A program made the position numbers and the translations under genes. Below are positions 12,650 through 23,045 of a stretch of DNA of 64,000 nucleotides, one piece after another; the first letter of the stretch is position 1; each line of letters begins with the position of its first letter. The stretch is from assembly GCA_021234155.1 (NCBI GenBank), contig JAJEKV010000027.1:8528809-8592808 (forward strand), given 5' to 3'. The notes below the pieces were generated by a model, which was not told the origin of the DNA, did no database searches, and saw only the letters and a list, made by a program, of their open reading frames with translations. The DNA comes from Isoetes taiwanensis. Its lineage: Eukaryota; Streptophyta; Lycopodiopsida; Isoetales; Isoetaceae.

Positions 12650-14500
12650 AAAATATGTATCATTCCAAGTTATATTATGCTTTATGAACTAAACTTTTCA
12701 AAGAGGGTCCCAAAGCAAAATACAAACACTTAATCAATAAGCCAACACTTTACCAACAACCAAAGCTTTATTAAATAAGATTTTTATGTTATTTTATCAA
12801 ACCTAACAATGTTTCCATATGTGACACTTTGAGTTAACTTCATCCAAAGGCTCATGAAAGCGACATTTTATACAATATATCTTTGGAGCTTTTGTGTCGT
12901 GTGGCATTAAGTAAACACCTCTAATGGAGCAAATATTTTGTAACTCATTTTTTCAACAACCCCGATGCACATCTTATCAAACATTTCTTCATTGCAAGGA
13001 CACCATTCTCATAAAACTTGCACAATTAATAAAAGAGGTCATGGGACGACTTTCAAGCTCGGCTCCCACAACTTTTACAACGTAAAAACTAGATGCCCAT
13101 TGCCACCTAATGTATATCTTGGAAAACATGTCTCTTATGTCCATATCTTGGACAACAACGATGCTAGTAATGCTTTTCCTAGTCTCAAATCCCGACATCG
13201 ATAAATATAGCCCAAAAGAAAAATATTTGATTCAAGGAGGAATATAAATCAAGAAGAGGGAAAAAAAGCAAGGATCACATGACGCTGAATTCTCACTCAC
13301 ACATTTGCAAAGTGCATATGCATTTTCGCATGGTGTGATCCATGTATATTGAGGGTGCAAATTTGCAAATATCCTCCTCTTTCAAATCCCCCCCCCTCCC
13401 TTCCCTTTTTCTTTGCAATATACTATCCATAGCATTTATTTTGAACCCTATAGTTCTACCTATTCATTATAGCGTATGAATGTCGCTCCCGACACGATGT
13501 AACTCCATAGTCACCCTTTCATGTTAAGGATAGTGATTCTCACCCACGAGGCCTATGGATAGATATCCTTCCAATCATCATGCCTTTATTGTTTTGTAAG
13601 TGATGAACCTGCGGAAGCAATGTAGGAGTACTAGAGCAATGATGGATGCAATTAGAGATCTGATCGGTCGTTGAATTGTAAGAATGAATGGCGAGGGAGC
13701 AATAACGATGAATGGGAAGAGTCAAAAGTAGGAAAACTTGTAATGAAAATTTGGGTAGTAAAAACATGGCATGTAACGTCACGTTTGCTTGTCCGCACAT
13801 CGCCGTTGTTGCTTAACTCTATGCTCGCCTCGCAAAAGCCACGGACACTATTGGAGACTTGGATTCCAAATGAAGAGCTGGCGGAGAGGATGCACGGCGG
13901 CGCTAATGTGAACAATGGAAATCTTGGTGCCAAAATTTGATAAGATGGTTGGTGCATGTGGGCATGTGCAATGGGAGGGGGAAAAGTAGCCATTATTTTG
14001 GTCCAGCGATAATGATTTTCAAAAATGCGGCCCATTAATGTGGTTGCAATGAATGCACAAACATGTCCTATAAAATTTCGCCATGTGGATGCCAAGTAAG
14101 CCTCGCCCTCTTTCTACTTGCCAACTAATCATCGACTTTGGGAAAAAAAATGCAAAACATCATTGGTCGCGAAAACATGACGTGGAATTCGGCATCCAAG
14201 ATATGGGCCATTTTGAGACCCCAAACCGCCCTAATAACCGGATTGAGGCCATCGTAGTCTAAAATTAGCTTATATCCGAAAGTTTGACGATTCATTTTTA
14301 AGCTTTGTGGGTTTTGAATCGTATCCATATTTTGATTTAGCTCCATTCTCATAGATATCCCACGTTTCCCACAAACAAGTTGGGTCACTCTAAGTTGATT
14401 CACCTCTTTGCTAGAGAGAGGAGCCTCGAGGTTGCCAAATTTTTACCGGTTTCATTGTTGAGCAAAGGGCTGCTTTGTAAAACCGTCGGTACAAGATAAT
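12650..14500. other. Non-coding stretch between array and second gag, copy 1
   Basis: It aligns with 53,430-55,320. A further GGTGTGATCCATG word occurs at 13,339. Short frames on both strands carry no motif that I recognise. Confidence 0.4.
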
Positions 14501-14556
14501 AGTTACAAAACTCAACAATCTCAGGCAAGGCTGCCATCCAGTATTGGTTTGCGCAT

Positions 14557-14985
14557 TTGATTTTCATCAAATTGCAATCGATACTACCTGGGATGATGCT
14601 GCTATGTGATTGTTTTTGGAGAGGACTTCACAAGGATGCGAAGGATAGGTTGTTGACCGTGGAAAAACCTATAACCTTGGACGAGGCTATAAAATTTGCA
14701 GTTCATTGTGATAACAGTCTCTTTGAGCATAGGCAAGAAAGACGGAATCAGTTCGTTTCTTTGACTTCACAAACAATGCTGGTTACAAAAACCACGTGCC
14801 CATGTCTCTAGATCGGATGGCCCTATACCTATGCAGATTGATCGTGTAGTTCGGGTGAGGCCTTGTTTGCAGCAAAAAAGCAGCACCGAAGAGAAGCCAA
14901 TTTATGCCTTTATTGTGGTGGGGCCAGATATGTTGCTCGTGGATGTCATGTAATGCGCTCGAACCAGTCGAAAGCCTTCAGGGGC
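14557..14985 (+). pseudogene. Second Ty3/gypsy gag fragment with altered zinc knuckle, copy 1
   Basis: The frame at 14,557-14,811 carries FWRGLHKDAKDRLLTVEK, TLDEAIKFAVHCDNSLFEHR and RRNQFVS, the conserved gag core of plant gypsy elements. After an indel a second frame covers MQIDRVVRVRP and, at about 14,907-14,955, CLYCGGARYVARGC. This has the spacing of a CX2CX4HX4C knuckle but Tyr instead of His, so metal binding is doubtful. Only the C-terminal half of gag is present. It is followed on the same strand by a protease fragment. Confidence 0.7.
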
Positions 14986-15064
14986 TGGTCCGAGTAGTGG
15001 GAGTCTCTCAACAGCTGGCCAACATTTCTCAGGTTCCTTCCACACAGATGAAGGGTGCATACTA

Positions 15065-15330
15065 TTTGATAAGGTCAGTAAGTAATTTCTTATCTCTATA
15101 TCATGGAATCGGAGGGATGCATTGGCATGACTTGATAGTGGGTGCAAACGCTTGCTTTATCGATAGCGCATTTGCTTCTAAGTGCATAATCCATCCTCGA
15201 AACAGAATTGAGCATCCTAGTTCTGTTGGTGTGATTGATGGCACAGAATGTACTGCACCTTGTCGATTTTATTCGAGGGAGCTTCTTGTAGCATTTCCTT
15301 TAATCTCATTGCTAGCCCACGTGCGCTAGT
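15065..15330 (+). pseudogene. Gypsy protease fragment with frameshift in the active site, copy 1
   Basis: At about 15,128-15,200 the DNA reads CTTGATAGTGGGTGCAAAC, which gives Leu-Asp-Ser-Gly in one frame, then ANACFIDSAFASK in the next. The catalytic motif is present but a single extra G separates it from the rest of the protease. Downstream, HPSSVGVIDGTE and FYSRELLVAF follow in the second frame. No reverse transcriptase follows. Confidence 0.65.
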
Positions 15331-15399
15331 TTTCTTGGATCTTCCTTGGCTCGAGTTGCATAACTCAACACAAAGATTCATGTCCCAAAAAAAGGAACT

Positions 15400-15970
15400 C
15401 TGCGCGAGATTGACCCGATCTCCGGACTTGAAGATATCACGACCATGATACTTGGGGTTGAAGAAGACGATTGCCTTGCAAGGCAAGGGCAAGGGAGTCG
15501 TAGAGGCTCATGAGCGATATGCCACTCCATGCACGCATAAAAAAATACTAAGAGCATGCAACGAAGCACGAGCATTGAAGGCGCATATACACCGCAACTA
15601 TTGCCCATCTTGGTACCGCCTCACACGCCGCCACGCACGCCTAGTAAGCCAAATAACTAGTGCATAAAAACAAGGACAACCAGGGCCCAATCTCAAGCGG
15701 ACATCGGGCTGCGGAAAATCCGACCCACTCCCCTGGTCCATTAAGGCATCAACTCATCCAGCAGAGAATGTTGGGTGCACACTCAAGGAACAAAAGGAGC
15801 AGCAATGCAAATCTCATAATGTGGTGATCTCAGGGAGAAGATTCAGACACGTGTTCTCTCTAGGATGAGCTTCTTTATTCCAGCATACATTGTCAGGGCA
15901 TCCCGACTAGGCGCTCATCGCAACGGCCAAGCCCCGTGTCGTAAAGTTCACAGTAGCAGATTTAGTCATT
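15400..15970. other. Stretch between protease fragment and Glu/Gln-rich frame, copy 1
   Basis: Non-coding as far as I can see. From about 15,731 the identity with copy 2 (56,560 on) becomes very high. Confidence 0.4.
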
Positions 15971-15973
15971 AGA

Positions 15974-16245
15974 GAGGTTGTATTCGCCAGGGGGAGCAGG
16001 AGCAGGAGCTAGAACAGGAGCAGGAGCAGGAACTGGGACATCATCTGGAACGTGGTCAAAATTTGGGGCATGAACTAAAGCAGAGACATGAACCGAATCA
16101 GGACACAGAGCTGAAACATGACTGGAATATGAACAAGGGTGGAATCAAGACTCCACGTTACTCTACCAACTGGATTAGATGTTGGCACAAAGGCAATAAC
16201 TGCAGATGGACTGGGACTAGGGCTATAACCAATAAACCGAAATGA
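15974..16245 (+). CDS. Glu/Gln-rich low-complexity frame of unknown nature, copy 1
   Basis: A frame without stop begins after a TAG near 15,971 and encodes repeated Glu-Gln-Glu units (EQEQELEQEQEQELGHHLER), then NLGHELKQRHEPNQDTELK. It lies in the block that is nearly identical in both 20 kb copies. Copy 2 (56,818-57,060) keeps the Glu/Gln part but is frameshifted near 56,930. I recognise no family; a low-complexity tract of a decayed gene or element is likely. Confidence 0.25.
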
Positions 16246-16249
16246 TCTT

Positions 16250-18900
16250 AGGCATTTCCTAACACAATCCTATGATTTGTTACAATATAGAAACATGGTC
16301 ATTTTTTTGTTGCTGGCGTGCATTTTGATGCTGCGATATGGCACTGCCTCCATTAATAGAAGTTGGGTATCTTAATTCCTCTCAGCAAGTTTAGCCCATG
16401 TTTTTCAACATAGATCAATACATCTAGGCTAATAACGAAATCCACAACCAATATTTGAGTTTTGCTTCAAATATTTTATCAAAATCACGATGGCCACATT
16501 TTATCTGAACAACATGAAAGGCGCTGCCGGACATGGCTTCGCCGGATCAAGCAGATCGACATATGACATATCACAATCAATGCTATACACGAAACAAATT
16601 TCTGCAACGGTGCTGCTGGATCAATAAAAAAAAGAGCATGGCCTCTTTACAAAAGACAAGCATGGCTCGCCGCCACAAAATGATGCGGCCAGACTTTCGT
16701 GCATCAAACGAACATGCCAGACTGCTCCCAAACTATTCTGCCGTTCTGCTGTACAAAGTCTTTGAAGCAGTGGTTCAGACTTTCAACACAATCATAGGGC
16801 AGTGCTGAACCCTAAGCAACTTGAATGCTGTCTTTTATGCTGACCTATTTGCCAATCAGAATCTCCAGGTAAGCTTATTATTCCTGTCTTCTAGTTCTTG
16901 CATTTCTTATTGTTTCTCATTTTTATTGTAGCCTTTAGCGCCTCTATGTAAAGTTTCAACCCCTGTCGTTGTTGTAAAAGACAGCATTCCAAGTTTATGT
17001 GCTTAAAGGCTTGTTTTTTTGTAATATTTAGCCTCCATAGCAAGTTTTAGAAGTCAGCAACCCATACATATGTTGAATAAAATTTTTGTTAGGGTCATGT
17101 TTTCTTCAGTTTTATGTTATTCATCTATGGTTTAAGTTTTAAAACAGAAAGAGACATGCCCCATGTACTATTTTCGACCCTGTTATGGAAATGCCAAAGA
17201 GTCCTTTTCCTTGTGTTCCTGGAGTCAAGTTCTAGATATGTCTCATTAAACATTTGTCTACATACGCCAGCCATTGTCACGGACGAACCAGAAGCCCTAT
17301 TTGAATATTCAGAAACTAAAGTATGGTGTACCAATCATGTAGAAAGATATTGCTTTGTCTTGTTCCCGGTTCTGTGTTTCAGCTTGATCTGAATGTATTG
17401 TTATTCAACAAGCAGCTTAGACGGCACATGTTTGGTAACATTATGCCAAAGGTTTTAGACTTCAGACTGTCATAATTATGATAGTAAGTAAACCATCTGA
17501 AGTGCAAATAACGTACATTTTGGCTGGAAATTTATCTTCAGATATAGACAACAGCTGAACAGATTAATAGAAAACAGAGATGTCATCAAAGCCTTTTCGT
17601 GGCATTGCTTGCATTAAGAACTGGAACATTATAAGCTCTGTTTCAGTTTAAATCTGCCTTTACGCACATCATTATGCAAGTGGCAAATTAATAAGTCTAT
17701 CTTATCTTGTCCAACAAACAGATCAAAATCAGAAGTGAATTAATTCGAAAATAATAATAAAACAAAGAATCAGACCAACAAATGCCAGAAAATGATGTTT
17801 CATCATTCAGCCAAAAGCAACGAAAGAATCATGGCTAAGTATTTTTGCAGAATCAAGAAGAAGTGCTACAGTTCAGTATATTAATATGCCCCATTAAAGC
17901 ATGCAAAACTTAGCAAATTATTCGGTTAAAATGGCAGAAACAATCATCTCGGGTACAAAGAATGTCGTTTTGAAAAATTGGGTATATATGCAAAATAGTT
18001 TTCATGAAGACGACATACATTTTTGTGTTTGATCAAATAGAGTATGCAAAACAGTTCTTGTAAGGCAGCATACATGTATGTTTGTGTTTTATCAAATGGA
18101 GTGGGCTAACCTTCGGGGAAAATGTTAGAGAATAAGATATCTCCAATAATAGTAATAATTGATTGTTGCACTCTATGAGAGATAATGTTTGAATTTATGA
18201 ATGTAACACATACATGATGTGCATCTTTCGTGAACTTAACAAGACTAATACATATCCTTTTGTGTTGTTCAACATTCAAGTTGCTTAGCAATAATAAGCT
18301 AATGTGGAATGTTTCTTAAGGCGGCTGCTGCGAACATTTCTCTTTACCGGCTCAATTATTGTTCAAAACATTCCAAAAGATATGTAGAAGATACCATGTT
18401 TGCTAATTCTACTTCACTCATGTTGATTTGTATATGCACTTGGATGGTTATAGATACAAGGAATTTATATGAATAGAAAACATGTCTCTTAACAAAAGCT
18501 GCATATGTCTACTAGAATCAATCTCTTATGTCATCACAGTGCCCCTATGTAACTCTCAGTGCCCGAATGCATCTCTATGTAAAAATGTATGCAATGTAAT
18601 AAAATATAGTTGAATTTTAAGCCAACATAACTGCTTGGCAATCTATAAACGTATGGGCATCTCCTTGTTCTTCGTATATTTTTTTGCAGAATATGTTTGC
18701 AAGCCAAATAAAATATTTTTGGAAGGCCCAACTATCTATTCCGAGGCTGGCTATTTATTAAAACACGGTTTTGAATAGCGAGCTTTCAACTTGACAATTA
18801 TGGGGCATTTCTTTATGGCTAAACGAAAATAGAGATTAAGTTGCACCATATCTAGAAGTTTAGAAGCAATACGATGTCTAGATTATATAGCACAGGTAAC
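16250..18900. other. Non-coding stretch, copy 1
   Basis: It aligns with 57,065-59,780. A CAGGTAAGC word at 16,866 resembles a 5' splice site, and 16,500-16,870 has a gene-like base composition, but no frame with recognisable motifs was found. Identity with copy 2 is very high to about 17,100 and then drops. Confidence 0.35.
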
Positions 18901-18929
18901 TTCCAAATTCAATTCTCTGACAACTTAAC

Positions 18930-19535
18930 TATCGTGCCCCAATAAACTGGGCAAAAACATCTAGACATTGGGGTTTGATCCTCTATATATGATAATCAGG
19001 TGCCGCCTCCCCAAGATCTATTCAAGTGGTCCCCAAACCATATTAATTCCTCTCCTTCTCAGAATGCTCGCCCTCGAGCATATGAGACTTACGCCATTCG
19101 CCCATGAGGCAATTTTTATTTGGGATGCCGCCTCCCCCAAGGTCTACTCAAGTGGTCTCCATGGCCTCCAAACCATATTAATTCCTCTCCTTCTCAGAAG
19201 GCTCACCCTTGAGCATATTAATTCCTCTCCTTCTCAGAAGGCTCACCCTTGAGCATATTAATTCCTCTCCTTCTCAGAAGGCTCACCCTTGAGCATATGA
19301 AACTTACATCATTCGCCCATGAGGCAATTTTTATTTGGGACGTTCCCATGGAGACTTGAACTCGAGACTTGGCTTTGATACCATTTGATACGAATGTTAC
19401 AACACCTTAAGCATCGCGCCCCAACCAACTGGGAAAAGCGTCTAGACATTGAGGTTTGACCCTCTATATATGATAATCAGGTACTGCCTCCCCAAGATCT
19501 ACTCAAGTGGTCCCCATGGCCCCCAAACCATATCA
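18930..19535. repeat. Direct repeat pair (~120 bp) around a 40-bp tandem repeat, copy 1
   Basis: CCCCAA...ACTGGG, TCTAGACATTG, GGTTTGA, CCTCTATATATGATAATCAGGT, CCTCCCCAAGATCT and CAAGTGGTCCCC occur at about 18,937-19,050 and again at 19,417-19,530. A TTGATACCATTTGATA word between them (minus strand TATCAAATGGTATCAA) resembles a primer-binding site of copia-type elements. The pair could be the outer parts of a short retroelement. Confidence 0.45.
19177..19296. repeat. 40-bp tandem repeat, three exact units
   Basis: ATTAATTCCTCTCCTTCTCA + GAAGGCTCACCCTTGAGCAT is present three times head to tail without any difference. A more diverged related unit stands upstream at 19,045-19,085. In copy 2 three degraded units lie at about 60,056-60,180. 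Confidence 0.85.
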
Positions 19536-19905
19536 AATTCCTGCATGGCAAAGGTCATTGTCCTCTTTTAAATTAGTTCCTTTGAAAGCACTGTTCTCCA
19601 GAAATAGTCATCGAATCCAATGCTTACTCTAATTGATACTCATGATAGGAGCAGGTTGATACACGAATTCCTCTGAAGCATAGCCCTTCCTATGTCTTAT
19701 CTGTATGGTTTATGTGCATGATGCTTATAGTTACACATTAGTTACACAGTTGCATATAGAATCTTGCTAAAGCTCGCTTATAAGTAATTTTATGATCTCT
19801 ATCCAGTTTCCCACTTGGAGTCTTCGATTGCCAAATACTTTGGGTATTGGGTAAAATTCTAATCTATAACGTCATGCTCCTACCAATAACATGTACAAGA
19901 AATTT

Positions 19906-19932
19906 ATCGCGGCGGCCTTGCGGCCGCCGCGA
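19906..19932. other. GC-rich perfect hairpin at the duplication limit
   Basis: CGCGGCGGCC, a 4-base loop TTGC, and GGCCGCCGCG form a perfect 10-bp stem. It lies within ten bases after the point where copy 1 stops matching copy 2. A related but imperfect GGCGGCTGCTGCGAACATTTCTC stands at 18,322. Confidence 0.6.
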
Positions 19933-20031
19933 ACATTTCTCTTCTCCAACCCACTGCAAAAGAAGTTTCGTGTTAAGTCGAATAGATCTCAATTCTGGAC
20001 ATCAACGATAGAGATGTATGTTGATTGCAGT

Positions 20032-20700
20032 TCACATACTGTGAGGCAGGTCAAGACATGTCTGTTCAACCCCATATTCTTTGCAAGAACGGTCTAGCAT
20101 TTTTGATATCTTGGCATGCCCATTCCTATAACCTTGGCCATCCTCTTTATCCATATCACTATCCTCTTCTAGATTTCCAAGGTTAATAGATCCATTCTTG
20201 GTTGATGTATGATCATTAGGCGCTTCAAATACAGATGACAAAAAAACGCTTTGTTCACATCCAGATGAAGAAAACATATCCTTCACGTGTTGCAATATGC
20301 TTCTATACAAAGGAGTCCCCCATATTGGATTGCCCCATAAAGTATCTCAAAGGTGCTCCCACGTGTTGCAACTAGTCTGCTCTTTGAAGTATGTATATTA
20401 CTTAAAGACGTTAAGATGCGTACAGTGATTGAACACGTTAACAATAATATTGCCTAAGGTCTTCCTTGTCTCCTTTGTCTGTTCTATAAATTCGTTGAAT
20501 GCCTGATAACCTTATCCGTCGAACAAACTAGAATGTTTATGCATAGTCCTACTTAAAGAATTTGATTCCACGAGAATAGCATCCCTTGCCTCTCCAGTAA
20601 CGGATATAGACCCTAATTCTTATCTTAAAAACTGTCACATTGATTGGTTGATCATCAAATGCTTCAGACAATGGTTTTGCCAGAAATCATACAATTACTG
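20032..20700 (-). pseudogene. Unknown broken coding remnant
   Basis: Reading the minus strand from about 20,690, one frame gives LAKPLSEAFDDQPINVTVF. After a shift, ISVTGEARDAILVESNSLSR and MHKHSSLFDG, a TAA stop, GYQAFNEFIEQTKETRKTLG and NIIVNVFNHCTHLNVF follow. Then, after another shift, the last 92 codons (20,310-20,032) have LQHVKDMFSSSGCEQSVFL and an acidic LEEDSDMDKED stretch. The mix of helical and acidic text reads like a real protein with several breaks. I do not recognise the family. It lies directly 3' of the aspartate aminotransferase remnant on the same strand. Confidence 0.4.
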
Positions 20701-20759
20701 ATTCCTTTTGCTGATCTACGTCCATATAGGATCGTTTATGTGATCCATATACTTGTCAT

Positions 20760-21666
<907 letters not shown>

Positions 21667-21949
21667 CTAGAAAAGAATTATTTGGCAAAAGCACATTAGT
21701 CACTACATTTAGCAAACCCTCGGAAACCCTCACTACATTTACCAATTATACTTACGGGTTTGTTGCCGAAATCGAAATCATGATGGTGGGCGCTCTGTTG
21801 CACAGCTATGAATTGTCATACAACATTTACTCTTTCTTTTTGAATCATCTATTGAATGAGACATATATGAGTGTGACTATACCCAAATGCCACTTTAATA
21901 AGAAGTACTTTTGTTATGAGATTATAGCTTGCATGAGGTCTCTTGATTT

Positions 21950-22690
21950 AATAGTCCATTTTATGTGAAGCATCATCGGGCACCGTTTCTAGTATTTGAA
22001 TGCGCCATTTGATGCCAAATGGCCTTGGCCTAAGAGACACTAAAATACTAAGGATATGCTTAAAGCATGTAAACAAATACTTTGAATCTCCAGCAATGCT
22101 ATTGATTACACTAGGAATATCAAGAAAAAAAAGTTTAGCCATTACCTCTTCATATACCTTGCAACTGCTCCTCGCAACCCCTTTTTGAATTCCTAGCTTT
22201 TCCATTACATTATTTCGCCTAGATCTTTGTATGAGACCATGTCAAATGCTTTGGAGAAGTCCACATATATCATGTACAATGCTTGTCTTGGTCCCTTAGC
22301 TTTCTCAATACTAGTTCTCCATTTGAGAATATGATCTAGAGTGTTATATCATTTGCGAAATCTTGCTTGACCACGAGCCCTCTTCCCTTGCTCTTAGGTC
22401 CAAGTACTAATCTTTTTCTTCAAAAGCCTCTAGAGCACAAGGTACTACCTACCATGATCATGTGAGAGTTCTTTACATCCTTTTTGTCACCAACTTTATG
22501 AATAAGGACAATTTTTTCTAATTTTTTTAGTCATCTGGAAGCCCTCAGGCAATCATATTCATTTGTTGCGTAAGGATAAGTAGCAGCTCCTTTCCTCCCC
22601 ATTGTAGTAACTCCACAAGAATGCCAATGAAATCATGTGATTTGCCATTAGCCATCTTGTTTACCTGTATCTGCATGCCATTCTCTGTAA
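21950..22690 (-). mobile_element. LINE reverse-transcriptase relic
   Basis: On the minus strand, NKMANGKSHDF, ILVELLQWGGKELLLILTQ and KVGDKKDVKNSHMIM correspond to the start of the LINE reverse-transcriptase domain (fingers: GKAPG-D, the K/R-GD..-NYR-I words). HILKWRTSIEKAKG and LYMIYVDFSKAFDMV follow; the last contains the F-D-x-V/YVDFSKAFD motif of palm motif A. Stops and frameshifts separate them. The YxDD motif was not found, so the relic ends before palm motif C. It abuts the aspartate aminotransferase remnant on the same strand. Confidence 0.75.
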
Positions 22691-23045
22691 AAATGTCCTC
22701 ATGAACTTGCGAAAGTGACATGCCTTTAGTAAGGAAATCATGATCATGTCATCTATAGGTTATAGTGCCCGAGTACATGCAGAACAACATTAGGATAATT
22801 AATATGTTTCTAAGGGGTTGATATCATAAGTAATAGTATGATATTGAACCATTGAATTGAGAATGCTATGTAGGCATTGAACCATTGGACCGAGGAAATT
22901 ATATGGTTATAGAAGGTTATAAACGAACGAAACAGTGCCTAGTCTGTATTCAAGATTAGCAAGCTCGAAACCAACTGAAAAATTCGGTGAGCTATCTGCT
23001 ATAAATGAAAAACTAAGAAGTAGATTATTATTGAGCTTTACAGTT

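Larger units (their letters stand above)
13..19898. repeat. Copy 1 of a ~20 kb direct repeat
   Basis: The stretch aligns collinearly with 40,873-60,775 from the first bases of the window to a common 3' limit at about 19,898 / 60,775. Many landmarks recur in the same order and orientation: the coiled-coil frame (4,962 / 45,790), the gypsy gag, protease, integrase and chromodomain remnants (6.8-9.7 kb / 47.6-50.5 kb), the ~200-bp array (11.7-12.6 / 52.5-53.4 kb), the second gypsy gag (14,557 / 55,374) and the 40-bp repeat (19.2 / 60.1 kb). The offset stays close to 40.8-40.9 kb. Small indels, often in homopolymers, and GC-rich substitutions are frequent, but identity is very uneven. The unit may extend left of the window. 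A segmental duplication is the simplest reading; separated haplotypes or an assembly artefact are alternatives. Confidence 0.92.

Noticed and set aside
13652-14403. 147- and 92-codon minus-strand frames as genes
   Set aside because: Neither has recognisable motifs, and the matching region in copy 2 does not keep the same frames.
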